A stretch of 64,000 nt of DNA, from contig NZ_JANFNS010000001.1 of assembly GCF_024436065.1 (NCBI RefSeq), positions 496,001-560,000 on the forward strand. The letters run 5' to 3'. A program made the translations under genes and the position numbers. This stretch comes from Saccharibacillus sp. JS10 (GTDB lineage: Bacteria; Bacillota; Bacilli; Paenibacillales; Paenibacillaceae). The notes below the pieces were generated by a model. It searched no databases and was not told the origin of the DNA. It saw only the letters and a program-made list of their open reading frames with translations. Below are positions 34,604 through 43,616 of the stretch, in pieces; the first letter of the stretch is position 1; the number at the start of each line of letters is the position of its first letter.

Positions 34604-35776
34604 CTACTCGCCATCGACCTCACTCAACTTCACCCACCGCTTCTCCGAAGCCGACAGCTCCACCGCCTCCAGCACCGCCTGGCACTTCACGCCGTCTACA
34701 AAGTTCGGCACCGGCTGCCGGTCTTCCGCAATCGCACTCATCAGTTCATGAACTTCATGCGTCACCGTATGCTCGTAGCCGATCGTATGCCCTGCCGGCC
34801 ACCAAGCGTGCATATAATCGTGGGCCGCATCGGTCGCAAGAACACGCCGGAATCCTTGCACGTCTTCGGCATCCTCAGAGAAGAACACTTCCAGTTCATT
34901 CATGCGTTCAAAGTCAAACCTTACGCTGCCTTTGCTCCCGTTGATTTCAAAAAAGTTCGTACTGCGATGCCCGTTCGCAAAACGCGTTGCTTCGAATGTA
35001 CCGACCGCTCCATTATCGAACTTCGCCATAAACATTGCAGCATCATCGACCGTCACTTCTCCGCGCGGCCCTTCCGAATTGCCTTTTGCCGTAAGCCCCG
35101 TCATTTCCGTTGGCATGGGACGTTCTTTGATAAAGGTCTCTGCCATCCCCACCACTTCATCGAACTCCCCGACCAAATAACGTGCCAAATCAATCGTATG
35201 CGCGCCCAGATCGCCAAGCGAGCCGGAACCGGCTACTTCTTTTTGCAATCGCCAGACGAGCGGGAAGTCCGGGTCCATGATCCAATCTTGCAAAAACAGA
35301 CCCCGGAAATGATAAATTTTGCCCAGCCGTCCGTCTTCGATCAACTTTTTAGCCAGACGTACAGCCGGAGCGAAGCGGTAATTGAAGCCTACCATATGTT
35401 TAACGCCTGCTTTGTCCGCGGCTGCAAGCATTTCTTTGGCATCCGCAAGGTTCAGTGCAAGCGGTTTTTCGCAAAAAATATGTTTACCTGCCGCCGCCGC
35501 CGCTAAAGCGATTTCTTTATGGGCGTCGCTTGGAGCATTGATATCGATCAGATCCAGATCGTCCCGAGCCAATAGTTCGCGCCAATCCGTCTCTACGCTT
35601 TCCCACCCGAATTGTTCGCTTGCGGCTTGTACCGCTTGTGCATCTCGCCCGCAAATGGCTTTCATACGAGGTTTTGGAACATCCGGTAAAAACATGGGGA
35701 GCGCCCGGTACGCATTACTGTGTGCTTTGCCCATAAATTTATAACCGATCATGCCTACGTTCACGAAATTATTCAA
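34604..35776 (-). CDS. Gfo/Idh/MocA family oxidoreductase
   Basis: 390 residues. NAD(P)-dependent dehydrogenase acting on sugars or inositol-like polyols. The N-terminal Rossmann domain has VGMIGYKFMGKAHSNAYRAL. The family motif FCEKPLA gives the catalytic Lys, and GDLGAHTIDLARYL gives the Asp-x3-His pair. I chose TTG at 35776, 6 nt from GGTGGAG; the upstream GTG at 35806 lacks a usable site. The ~170-residue C-terminal domain is a beta-sheet typical of the family. Monocistronic. Substrate unknown. Confidence 0.88.
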   Translation of the reverse strand: MNNFVNVGMIGYKFMGKAHSNAYRALPMFLPDVPKPRMKAICGRDAQAVQAASEQFGWESVETDWRELLARDDLDLIDINAPSDAHKEIALAAAAAGKHIFCEKPLALNLADAKEMLAAADKAGVKHMVGFNYRFAPAVRLAKKLIEDGRLGKIYHFRGLFLQDWIMDPDFPLVWRLQKEVAGSGSLGDLGAHTIDLARYLVGEFDEVVGMAETFIKERPMPTEMTGLTAKGNSEGPRGEVTVDDAAMFMAKFDNGAVGTFEATRFANGHRSTNFFEINGSKGSVRFDFERMNELEVFFSEDAEDVQGFRRVLATDAAHDYMHAWWPAGHTIGYEHTVTHEVHELMSAIAEDRQPVPNFVDGVKCQAVLEAVELSASEKRWVKLSEVDGE

Positions 35777-35880
35777 AAAGTTCTCCACCCTTTCGGCATT
35801 CGCCACTCTTTGGTATCGCTTTCATCTTTATTGTAACGAAAAGTCTTTGGTAAAGAAAGGAAAGACTATTTCAAATCCTC

Positions 35881-35910
35881 AAAAAAAGACCTCCCCATTA
35901 GGAAAGGTCT
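35881..35910 (-). terminator. Terminator of the LysR gene
   Basis: AGACCT with AGGTCT and a seven-T run on the minus strand. Confidence 0.82.
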
Positions 35911-35940
35911 ATATCCGTCATATATCCAACTTTTCAAACT

Positions 35941-36870
35941 TCATTTGGCTAATGCAGTCGAATCGGTTAAAGGCGAAGCGTCCAGCGCTCGATCATGTAC
36001 CAAATCTTCGAAGATCGATGCGAGTTCCGTAATCATCGACGATTCATTTTGCAGCAAAGTCACCAAGCTAGTTTGAAGTGTAAATTCAGTCAATTCGCGT
36101 ACGCGTACAGGCGTTAACCGTCCTTCTCGCACTTCTTCACGCGCGCATACCGCAGGAAGAAATCCGATACCCGCGCCCCGCAAAATCAACTTTTTCGCCG
36201 TTTCGGAATTATCGACATGAAAAGCGATATTCGGCGGCGAGCTTAACGCTTCGAACGCTCGGTGAATTCGTAACCAATCTAACGTTCCGCATTCGAAAAA
36301 GACGAATTTCCGATCTTGTAGTTCTTCCGCCGAGACCGATTCCGCTTTGGCAAACGAATGATCGGAGCGCACGTATAGGTGGATCGGATCTTCATAGAAA
36401 GCAACGGTGCGCAAAGAAGGATGGATCATTTTACGGATAAAAGCAACATCGACTTCTCCCGCAAGCAGCCGTTTGACTTGTTCATCGGTGCCGCCTGTCG
36501 TCAGTTTCACATGAATATCGGAGCAGTGATCGTGTAGACGAGGCAATAATTCAGGAATCAAATAATTGGATACCGAAATGGTGCTTCCGATTCGAAATTC
36601 TTGCGGAAGCTTTTCCGTGTTGCGAATATGCTGGCGACCTTTTTGCAACGTCTTCAGCATTTCTTGAGCATACGGCAAAAATTTGCGTCCTGCTTCCGTC
36701 AACACGACCTGCTTGCCAACTCGATCAAATAATCGGCAACCCAGCTCCCGCTCTAAGGTCTGAATGCGTGCAGTGACCGAAGGCTGAGACAGGAATAACG
36801 CTTCAGCCGTTTTATTGAAACTCCCATAATGATTGATATACACGAAAGACTCGATATTTTCGATATTCAC
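35941..36870 (-). CDS. LysR family transcriptional regulator
   Basis: 309 residues. The N-terminal winged helix has FVYINHYGSFNKTAEALFLSQ, then PSVTARIQTLERELGCRLFDR. The C-terminal periplasmic-binding-like effector domain starts near residue 88 (EFRIGSTISVSNYLIPELLP). I chose GTG at 36870, 5 nt from AGGGG; upstream TTG and GTG lack a site. It has its own promoter at 36924-36952. It lies downstream of the uvsE/flavin reductase pair. LysR proteins often control sulphur or flavin-linked functions, but the target here is inference. Confidence 0.88.
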   Translation of the reverse strand: MNIENIESFVYINHYGSFNKTAEALFLSQPSVTARIQTLERELGCRLFDRVGKQVVLTEAGRKFLPYAQEMLKTLQKGRQHIRNTEKLPQEFRIGSTISVSNYLIPELLPRLHDHCSDIHVKLTTGGTDEQVKRLLAGEVDVAFIRKMIHPSLRTVAFYEDPIHLYVRSDHSFAKAESVSAEELQDRKFVFFECGTLDWLRIHRAFEALSSPPNIAFHVDNSETAKKLILRGAGIGFLPAVCAREEVREGRLTPVRVRELTEFTLQTSLVTLLQNESSMITELASIFEDLVHDRALDASPLTDSTALAK

Positions 36871-36923
36871 TGGATCCCCTACTTTCACCAAAAATATTCC
36901 GATTAATTAACTAGGTTTAATGT

Positions 36924-36952
36924 ATCATAGTTTTATCGGACATTTCTGTCAA
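36924..36952 (-). promoter_or_regulatory. Promoter of the LysR gene
   Basis: Minus strand: -35 TTGACA (36947-36952), 17-bp spacer, -10 TATGAT (36924-36929). Near-consensus. Confidence 0.78.
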
Positions 36953-36980
36953 TAGCTTTCGCAGAGGAACACAGCCTTTG

Positions 36981-37541
36981 TTAGCGAAGCGGATAATAAG
37001 GTCTTTGCTCTGTTTTTTTATCCAGAACGGCATAAGTTGCGCGTCCCATGTATAAAGGAATATGAAGTTTGTTTAAGTCCGGCAATCCATTTTCTCCAAA
37101 AGCTTCGTCGTCGCGATAAGCTTGCACAATCTGTCCAACAATCCAATAATGATCGCCTCGCAGCTGCATATCTTGAACTTCACATTCGTAAGAGACATAC
37201 GCTTCATTCAGTACAGGGACACCCGTCTTGATTCCATCTTCATATTGTAACTTCAACTGACTCAGTTTATCGACGTCCCTGCCGCTCAATGTCCCGCTAA
37301 GCTGAATCTGCTCACTGCAAGTCGCAGGCAAAAAGTTCACGCCAAATACGCCGGATTGTTTGATCAAGCCATAGCTGTGCGTCGCTTCTCGTAAAGAAAT
37401 TCCGTACATCGCGGGACCTGAGCCCATATACGAATGCCAGCCTGCTGCCATGACATTACGTTCTTGCTCTAATCGAGACGTGACTACAGCAACCATGCCG
37501 GGATACGCATAAGTAATTTCGCCTTCTATCGCTTTTTTCAT
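36981..37541 (-). CDS. Flavin reductase family protein (FMN-binding split barrel)
   Basis: 186 residues of the flavin-reductase-like split barrel, which binds FMN and reduces it with NAD(P)H. Recognisable pieces are YPGMVAVVTS, NVMAAGWHSYMGSGPAMYGI, and FGVNFLPATCSEQIQLSGTLSG with a conserved Cys. Its ATG lies 22 bp after the uvsE stop, with AAAGGAGCC upstream, so both share a transcript. It may supply reduced flavin to the flavin monooxygenases 5-7 kb away; that is a guess. Confidence 0.85.
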   Translation of the reverse strand: MKKAIEGEITYAYPGMVAVVTSRLEQERNVMAAGWHSYMGSGPAMYGISLREATHSYGLIKQSGVFGVNFLPATCSEQIQLSGTLSGRDVDKLSQLKLQYEDGIKTGVPVLNEAYVSYECEVQDMQLRGDHYWIVGQIVQAYRDDEAFGENGLPDLNKLHIPLYMGRATYAVLDKKTEQRPYYPLR

Positions 37542-37563
37542 AATAGGATTGGCTCCTTTTTAT

Positions 37564-38565
37564 TTAAGGTTGAACTTCTATTTTGGCTCCGCTTAATTTC
37601 GTCACACCTTCGTTTTTATACATTTCAAAATCTCGCATCAATTGAAACAAAGCGTGATCTTTATGTTTCGCTTCCAACATGACATCGATATGCGAAGACG
37701 TTTTTGCCGCTTCGCGCAAAAAGTCGAGCAAAGGCTTCACTTCGACCCCGTCTGCGTGACTACGACGATCGGTTTCGCTTTTTGGACTGGAAGCATGGAT
37801 TTTCGGCGGTAAATGTTCCCCGTCCGGCACATCGGTTCGCGCAAGCGGAGATTCCCACGTTGCCGCGACTTCTTGCCACCAATCGGATGCCGGTTCGCCT
37901 TCGCTATTGGTCCAATGATGATGAATATCGAGTACCATCGGCAAACCTGTACGCTGCGCAACGGCTAACGTCTCCCCTGTAGTAAACGTTTTATCGTCAT
38001 TTTCTAAAGTGATCCGGCTTTGAATATCGAAATCCAGTTCCGCAAAATGCTCGACGAACCGATCCGCAGAAGCGGGTTTATTTCCGTAAGCTCCGCCGAT
38101 ATGGATATTATTTTTGGCTCGCGCATCAAGCCCCATCGCTTGCAACATATTCACATGGTGACGCAGATCTCGCACGGACGATACGAGAACTTCGGGTCTT
38201 GGCGTACTCATGACCGTATAATGATCCGGGTGGAAAGAAACACGAAGATTATGCTTGCGAACCAATGCTCCGATTTCCGCAAAAGGTTCAGCTAGCGCAA
38301 TAAAAGGATTCCAATCCGCTAGATCGGTATGGGTCGCGAGCGGGATCAGTTTAGAAGAAAACCGGTACACTTCGATGCCTTCAGCAATATTGTGTCTCAA
38401 TAATCGTAATGTATTATGCAAATTGATACTAGCGATACGTTCTAACTCCCGCAGACCGCTTTCTCGATCCGGTAGTCTGGCAAAACGAGCCATCGTCATC
38501 GTTTTTGAAGGAGAACTATCTTGAATTTCTAAAGACATGGCAACATAACCGAAACGAACAATCAT
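37564..38565 (-). CDS. uvsE: UV damage endonuclease UvsE
   Basis: 333 residues, TIM-barrel endonuclease that nicks 5' of cyclobutane dimers and 6-4 photoproducts in an alternative excision-repair route. It opens MIVRFGYVAMSLEI, typical of UvsE/UVDE. Metal-site residues are seen in VSFHPDHYTVMST, NIHIGGAYGNK, ITLENDDKTFT, VLDIHHHW and PKIHASSPK. The carboxylated-Lys region (MLEAKHKDHAL) is also present. ATG at 38565 follows AAAGGAAG. No LexA box is visible upstream, so it seems not to be an SOS gene. It is co-transcribed with the flavin reductase. Confidence 0.93.
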   Translation of the reverse strand: MIVRFGYVAMSLEIQDSSPSKTMTMARFARLPDRESGLRELERIASINLHNTLRLLRHNIAEGIEVYRFSSKLIPLATHTDLADWNPFIALAEPFAEIGALVRKHNLRVSFHPDHYTVMSTPRPEVLVSSVRDLRHHVNMLQAMGLDARAKNNIHIGGAYGNKPASADRFVEHFAELDFDIQSRITLENDDKTFTTGETLAVAQRTGLPMVLDIHHHWTNSEGEPASDWWQEVAATWESPLARTDVPDGEHLPPKIHASSPKSETDRRSHADGVEVKPLLDFLREAAKTSSHIDVMLEAKHKDHALFQLMRDFEMYKNEGVTKLSGAKIEVQP

Positions 38566-38689
38566 AACCAACTTCCTTTCTGGCAACTACGAGTTTTCGG
38601 TCATTGAACCGTATTAACAACATAACGCAAAGCCGCTTATCGGAATCAATTCCTTTGTATTTTGCTTGCTCCGCTTATATTTTCGCATT

Positions 38690-38722
38690 AAAAAGCCCTA
38701 CCGTATAGACGGTAAGGCTTTT
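38690..38722 (-). terminator. Terminator of the YceI gene
   Basis: AAAAGCCCTACCGT with ACGGTAAGGCTTTT (one mismatch), and a T run on the minus strand. Confidence 0.85.
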
Positions 38723-38736
38723 AAGGTTATTTTCTA

Positions 38737-39438
38737 TTATTTTTCAAGAGTCAGTTCCAACTGTACATCAATATCGTTTTGTGTGCTGACGACTACAGAG
38801 TGTGGATTTTCCAGACCGAAATCTTCAAAAGTTACGACTGTTGTACCGGACAGCAACAATTTGCCATCTTGATACGAAGCTTTAGCATCGAAAGTCACGG
38901 GTTTTTCGATTCCTTTTACATTCAATGTGCCTTCCAATTTGAAGTCATGGACTTCGCCTTCATTCCATTCTGTAGGCAGCCCTTCAAAAGCAGTTGCAGT
39001 AAATGTTGCTTGTGGGTACTTGCTCATTTGGAAAAAGTCATCGGATTTGATATGTTCGTCGCGCTGAGCGTTCCCCGAATCAATAGCGTCAATCTCAATC
39101 GCACCTTGACCTTTCATTTGCGTAGCATCGTCCAAATTCACGTCCCATGTTCCGCTTACTTTATCGTCTACAAAGTTCACTTTTTCTTGCGAGGTCGTGA
39201 CCGAGAAATACACTTTCGACGCATCCGAGATGTTCCAAGTTCCGTTCAAGTCTTCTTTGGATACAGTTGTTCCTGTTGTTGCCGCTTCTGCTGTATTTCC
39301 TGCCGCTTGCGCCGGAAGTACACTTTCGATTTCGACTTTATTCCCCAAGTAATTATTCATAAATGCGTATGCGCCTGCACCGCCAACGACCAACACCGCT
39401 ACTACTGCGATAATCCAATTTCTCGTTTTCTTATTCAT
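38737..39438 (-). CDS. Membrane-anchored YceI family protein
   Basis: 233 residues. One N-terminal membrane anchor (about 9-27, WIIAVVAVLVVGGAGAYAF) is followed by a linker and a YceI lipocalin-like barrel. The barrel starts at about residue 65 (GTWNISDASKVYFSVTTS). DEHIKSDDFFQMSKYPQATF and KGIEKPVTFD are conserved signatures. YceI proteins bind long-chain isoprenoid or fatty amide molecules. Here the domain faces the outside. AGGAGG lies 7 nt before the ATG. It is divergent from the two-component system that begins about 230 bp away. Confidence 0.9.
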   Translation of the reverse strand: MNKKTRNWIIAVVAVLVVGGAGAYAFMNNYLGNKVEIESVLPAQAAGNTAEAATTGTTVSKEDLNGTWNISDASKVYFSVTTSQEKVNFVDDKVSGTWDVNLDDATQMKGQGAIEIDAIDSGNAQRDEHIKSDDFFQMSKYPQATFTATAFEGLPTEWNEGEVHDFKLEGTLNVKGIEKPVTFDAKASYQDGKLLLSGTTVVTFEDFGLENPHSVVVSTQNDIDVQLELTLEK

Positions 39439-39570
39439 GGTTTTTCCTCCTGAGCAAGCTCTTTTTGTATTTCTTTTTCGGTATCTTATCAGGGGAATGT
39501 GTCAAGAAAATGTCAAACGTGCTTTTCAAAAAAATTAGATCCAAAATCGTAAACTTGTTGTCAAAACCCC

Positions 39571-39598
39571 TTGCTCTACTAAGTTTTGTTTGTAAAAT
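39571..39598 (+). promoter_or_regulatory. Promoter of the two-component operon
   Basis: -35 TTGCTC (39571-39576), 16-bp spacer, -10 TAAAAT (39593-39598). Confidence 0.55.
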
Positions 39599-39671
39599 AG
39601 AATCCATAGATGTCTAAAGCCTTTTATGAAAAATAAGCAAAAAGGGCTGTTTGTGAAAGGAGGGAATGGTC

Positions 39672-40355
39672 TTGCAGACTATTTTAATTATCGAAGATCA
39701 GGAACCGATTGCTCGTGTACTCGCCGCTTATTTGAAAAAAGCAGGCTTCGGCATCGAGCGTGTATCGGACGGGAAATTGGCGATTGAACAATTTGAACAA
39801 ACCAAGCCTGCTTTGGTTTTGCTCGATATCATGCTTCCAGGAATCGATGGTTGGGAGCTACTTGAAGAAATCCGTAAACGCGGCTCTTGTCCTGTCATTA
39901 TGCTTACCGCTCTTGGAGATATTGATTACCGGTTAAACGGACTAAATGGCGGAGCCGACGATTATATGACGAAGCCTTTCGTACCCGAAGAAGTTGTAGC
40001 ACGCGTCCATGCGGTTTTGCGTAGAAGACCGATGTATAACAGCGCGGATTCCACTCAAAGCTTCGGTGAATTGATGATCGATTCCAGTGCTCAACGTGTA
40101 CTCATTAACGGTGCCGAGGTTCCGCTAACTCCGCGTGATATGTCTTTACTAATCTTTTTATCCGAGCGCCCGAATCAGATTTTTACCCGGGAACAACTGA
40201 TTGAACATGTGTGGGGAATCGATTATGACGGAAGTGATCGCGCTGTCGATTTGTCGATTAAACGATTGCGTCAAGCTCTTTCCCACTGGAACCCTGAAAA
40301 CGGGGAGATTCGCACTTTACGAGGAACGGGGTATCAATTTTGGATCGCCGACTAA
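39672..40355 (+). CDS. OmpR/PhoB-type response regulator
   Basis: 227 residues. The receiver domain has the acidic pair in IIEDQEP, phosphoacceptor Asp in LVLLDIMLPG, Thr in IMLTALG and Lys in MTKPFVPEE. The C-terminal winged helix (about 130-225) ends in the typical RTLRGTGYQFWI. The start is most likely TTG at 39672, 8 nt after AAAGGAGG; ATG at 39666 is too close to that site. It overlaps the sensor kinase gene by 16 bp. The signal and targets are not evident, though divergent YceI is a candidate target. Confidence 0.92.
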   Translation: MQTILIIEDQEPIARVLAAYLKKAGFGIERVSDGKLAIEQFEQTKPALVLLDIMLPGIDGWELLEEIRKRGSCPVIMLTALGDIDYRLNGLNGGADDYMTKPFVPEEVVARVHAVLRRRPMYNSADSTQSFGELMIDSSAQRVLINGAEVPLTPRDMSLLIFLSERPNQIFTREQLIEHVWGIDYDGSDRAVDLSIKRLRQALSHWNPENGEIRTLRGTGYQFWIAD

Positions 40356-41794
40356 CATCAATCGCGAAGAAGCTCGGGCTTCGCAAAAAAGATCGGGTTC
40401 ATACAAAAGGAACTTCGATTCTTATCTACTGGACGCTACGTTATTTTCTGATTTTGTTTATTGCTTTGGGACTGGTTGCCGGAATTGCCATTTATGGAAT
40501 ACGCGAAACGGCACTGGATAATCGGTACCGGACTGCCGGTATGCTTGGACAAGAAGTTGCCGATCGTGTGAAAACAGAAAATGGCTCGATTTCGATTCCG
40601 ACTAATTTAAATACGATTTTGGATGAACGGATGCGCTTGTTTAATCTGAATTTGGATGTTTGCCTGCTTATAACGGATGCGCAAGGGAATGCGTTGTTCA
40701 GCCGTCCTGAGATGAGCGATTGGCAAATTGAGCAAAAACTCAATCCGAATCCACGTTCTAAAGAACCGGAATATCAATTGATTGATACGCCGATTATGTC
40801 TGGCGGCAAAGAAATCGGCGGTGTCTATATTAGCCAGTACCGCAAAACCTCGGCTTACAATTCGGAAGAGTTGATATTGTTCGCAAGCTTATTCGGTGTA
40901 ATTGTATTGTCGGGATGGCTAACGATCTATTTTCTTTCACGCAAATTATCCCGTCCAATCCGCCGCGTAGCCGAAAGTGCAAGACAAATTCGTAATGGTC
41001 AATATGATATTCAATTAGAAGTGAAATCAGGTGAACGGGAACTGCTCGATTTGGTTGATTCTTTCCGAGGAATGGCAGGTCGTCTGCACCAATTGGAAGA
41101 ATGGCGCGAACTGTCCCTAGCAGGAGTAACCCATGAATTGAAAACTCCCGTTACTTCGATCAAAGGATTAATTTCAGCGGTTCGCGATGATATTGTCACC
41201 GACGAAGAAGCTAAAGAATTTTTGGATATTGCGCTTCAAGAATCGAATCGGATGGAACGAATGGTCGCTGATCTGCTCGACTATAATGCTTTTTCATCCG
41301 GTAACGTCGAAGTTCGTGCAGATCGACTTGATCTAAAATTACTGATATCGGAAATTGTGTATCAGTGGAAATTGCCTCATGAATCCGATTTGATCGAGAT
41401 CGATTACGATTTCCCGAATGAGATGGTCTATACAACAGGTGACGCTTTGCGTATCCAACAAATTATCGTTAATCTACTCAATAACGGCAAACAAGCCACG
41501 CACCCTGATCGCCCTTTATGTTTGCATATCGCAATTCGGGAATCCGACGGTCGAATCAAAGTCGAAATCACCGACAATGGCGCCGGCATCGTCGAATCCG
41601 ATCAAGATTATATCTTCGACCGCTTTTTCCGTAGCGAACAGAAAAAAAGACAAACTCGCGGGCTTGGTCTAGGCTTAACCTATAGTCGACTTCTGGCGCG
41701 TGCACAAGGCGGTGAATTGCAACTTACATCAAGTAGCCCTTCAGGAACGACATTTGCCCTTCAACTTCCATTACGAGAGTTCCAATCAATATAA
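40340..41794 (+). CDS. Sensor histidine kinase
   Basis: 484 residues. Membrane segments at about 29-50 and 180-200 flank an extracytoplasmic sensor region of about 130 residues. A HAMP domain follows (RPIRRVAESARQIRNGQ). The HisKA H-box is GVTHELKTPVTS, and the ATPase domain has N box NLLNNGKQA, DNGAGI and GLGLGLTYSR. The start is TTG at 40340 inside the response regulator gene, so expression is coupled. No distinct input domain is recognised. Confidence 0.92.
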   Translation: MDRRLTSIAKKLGLRKKDRVHTKGTSILIYWTLRYFLILFIALGLVAGIAIYGIRETALDNRYRTAGMLGQEVADRVKTENGSISIPTNLNTILDERMRLFNLNLDVCLLITDAQGNALFSRPEMSDWQIEQKLNPNPRSKEPEYQLIDTPIMSGGKEIGGVYISQYRKTSAYNSEELILFASLFGVIVLSGWLTIYFLSRKLSRPIRRVAESARQIRNGQYDIQLEVKSGERELLDLVDSFRGMAGRLHQLEEWRELSLAGVTHELKTPVTSIKGLISAVRDDIVTDEEAKEFLDIALQESNRMERMVADLLDYNAFSSGNVEVRADRLDLKLLISEIVYQWKLPHESDLIEIDYDFPNEMVYTTGDALRIQQIIVNLLNNGKQATHPDRPLCLHIAIRESDGRIKVEITDNGAGIVESDQDYIFDRFFRSEQKKRQTRGLGLGLTYSRLLARAQGGELQLTSSSPSGTTFALQLPLREFQSI

Positions 41795-41807
41795 TATGGT
41801 AATTTTG

Positions 41808-41840
41808 AAAGGTCTAATCTTCGATTAGACCTTTTTTCTT
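41808..41840 (+). terminator. Terminator of the two-component operon
   Basis: AAAGGTCTAATC (41808-41819) with GATTAGACCTTT (41823-41834), then a T run. Confidence 0.92.
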
Positions 41841-41946
41841 ACGAGAACAGGGACTTATTTACCATTAAATAATTCTCAATATGTTTAAGTCGGGTAATTC
41901 TAGTTTTAAATACGGTAAAAGCTTAAAAACAAGACGAATATAGGTC

Positions 41947-41975
41947 TTGTGAACTGAGTCTTTAGGTAGTATTAT
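41947..41975 (+). promoter_or_regulatory. Promoter of the zinc-ribbon gene
   Basis: -35 TTGTGA (41947-41952), 17-bp spacer, -10 TATTAT (41970-41975). Confidence 0.6.
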
Positions 41976-42020
41976 GAGTCTACAAGTTATCGACCATACT
42001 ATTAAATTGAGGTGATCCAG

Positions 42021-42425
42021 ATGACGCTTTTAGTCGATTATTGCCCAGGCTGTGGAACCATTTTTCAAAAAAATCTTCGAAACCTTTGTACGTCGTGCGC
42101 TAGTCAGATGGATCGTCAATTGAATAGCTGTTTGGATCATCTTTGGACGCGCCCTCGAAGTACGACTAACGAACTACAACAAGCTACAGGAGTCGCGCTA
42201 ACTCAACTTCACGATTTTATCAAATCCGGACGGCTGTCCGCTTCTTCTTATAGCAATCTGACTTACCCTTGTGAATCTTGCGGACAAGACACGCGCAGCG
42301 GTCGATTGTGCCACTCCTGTCTGGGTGTATTCCGCGAAGCGGGAAAAGCAACAGCTCCTGTACCTGTACGTCAGGTTATGGTCAAAACCGCTTCAAAAAC
42401 GATGTATACGTCTCGTAATCGTTGA
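42021..42425 (+). CDS. Zinc-ribbon protein resembling flagellar-region protein YvyF
   Basis: 134 residues. An N-terminal zinc ribbon (CPGCG and CTSCA) is followed by a helix-turn-helix-like segment (TTNELQQATGVALTQLHDFI). A second cysteine cluster (CESCG and CHSC) comes next, then a basic tail. The order matches YvyF/TIGR03826 proteins, which sit in flagellar gene clusters of Bacillales with unclear function. No flagellar genes are nearby. ATG at 42021 lies 6 nt after GAGGTGA. It could be a paralogue with another role. Confidence 0.7.
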   Translation: MTLLVDYCPGCGTIFQKNLRNLCTSCASQMDRQLNSCLDHLWTRPRSTTNELQQATGVALTQLHDFIKSGRLSASSYSNLTYPCESCGQDTRSGRLCHSCLGVFREAGKATAPVPVRQVMVKTASKTMYTSRNR

Positions 42426-42470
42426 TCAACGATCTACTTTTGATTGTTCAAATGACTTTTATAAGCAAGT

Positions 42471-42505
42471 CAAACCCCCCAACGACTTTGGTCGCTGGGG
42501 GTTTG
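42471..42505 (+). terminator. Terminator
   Basis: CAAACCCCC and ACGA pair with TCG and GGGGGTTTG. A T-rich tail follows on the plus strand. Confidence 0.75.
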
Positions 42506-42538
42506 TTTGTTCTTTTGCACAACCATCATCAATAAGGA

Positions 42539-43594
42539 CTACACGACTTCGGCAGAAACAGCAGTAGGAACACTGATCAATTGCGGCTTAGCATCGAAAT
42601 AACTTTTCAATAACGTGAATGAATGAATACGTTTGGCAACATCGCGAATCGGGCTAGTCACAACCAATTCATGGACTCCAGTATGCTGTGCCGCTTGAAG
42701 CAAATATTTTCCTACCGTATCGACAGATCCTTTTACTAGCGGAGAAGGCAAATGTTCAATGATATATCCTTCACCCGATTGCTTGCCGAACTCTTCTGCT
42801 TTTTCTCGATTTCCTATCGTAATTTTGCGTCCACTATCAAGAATCGTACGGAAAATATCTTGCTCGATCGCAATCCCTTCGGCTTCTTCGTCGGTGTCCG
42901 CTACTGCTGCCGACAATGATAATATCGATTGCGGCTTCGAACCATTGACCGATACGAATCGATCCCGATAACGTCGCAAAGCCGCCTCGGCTTGATTCAG
43001 ATCACCGTTAATAAAAAGAGAAAACACATAAGGTAACCCTAGTGTAGCCGCCAAATCTGCACTATCCGCACTCGCTCCTAGTACATAGAGTTCAGCTGGT
43101 TTTTGAGGAACAGGTTCGGCTCGCAGCCCTTCCAAAGAAGTGCCTTCTCCCGCTTCAATCCCGCTCAGATACTTGCGTAACTGTTCCAATTTATCGGTAA
43201 GTGAAGTTTCTTCTTGAGCCGCTCCTCCGCGGAGAGCAAGAGTAGAACGCGGCAGCCCGCCCGGTGCTCGCCCTATGCCCAGATCAACACGATCCGGTTC
43301 CAAATTCGCGAGCACGTTAAAACTTTCTGCCACTTTGTATGGGCTATAATGCTGCAACATCACGCCGCCCGAACCGACTCGAATACGCTTGGTTGCCGCC
43401 AATAGATAAGCAATCAATACTTCGGGAGATGAACCTGCCACGGTATTGGTGTCATGATGTTCAGATACCCAGAATCGATGATAACCCAAGTCATCCGCTA
43501 CTTTTGCAAGTTCGACGGTATGACGCAATGTATCCTCTGTCATATTGCCTTCAAATACAAGAGATTGATCCAAAATACTTAATTTCACGCTCAT
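42539..43594 (-). CDS. LLM-class flavin-dependent oxidoreductase (luciferase-like)
   Basis: 351-residue TIM-barrel monooxygenase of the bacterial luciferase superfamily, using FMNH2 from a separate reductase. Motifs are FWVSEHHDTNTVAGSSPEVL and VGSGGVMLQHYSPYKVAE, then LEPDRVDLGIGRAPGG. These place it in the MsnO8/YwcH-like single-component-looking subgroup. It is 22 bp downstream of a second flavin monooxygenase gene and probably in the same operon. Substrate unknown. Confidence 0.88.
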   Translation of the reverse strand: MSVKLSILDQSLVFEGNMTEDTLRHTVELAKVADDLGYHRFWVSEHHDTNTVAGSSPEVLIAYLLAATKRIRVGSGGVMLQHYSPYKVAESFNVLANLEPDRVDLGIGRAPGGLPRSTLALRGGAAQEETSLTDKLEQLRKYLSGIEAGEGTSLEGLRAEPVPQKPAELYVLGASADSADLAATLGLPYVFSLFINGDLNQAEAALRRYRDRFVSVNGSKPQSILSLSAAVADTDEEAEGIAIEQDIFRTILDSGRKITIGNREKAEEFGKQSGEGYIIEHLPSPLVKGSVDTVGKYLLQAAQHTGVHELVVTSPIRDVAKRIHSFTLLKSYFDAKPQLISVPTAVSAEVV

Positions 43595-43616
43595 ATGTTA
43601 GCCCCCTTTTTTCTAT

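Noticed and set aside
34522-34944. A Pro-rich plus-strand open frame
   Set aside because: It is antisense to the Gfo/Idh/MocA gene and crosses the shared terminator. Its composition is a codon-shadow artefact.
38566-38689. A LexA box upstream of uvsE
   Set aside because: No GAAC-N4-GTTC motif is present, so SOS control of uvsE is not supported.
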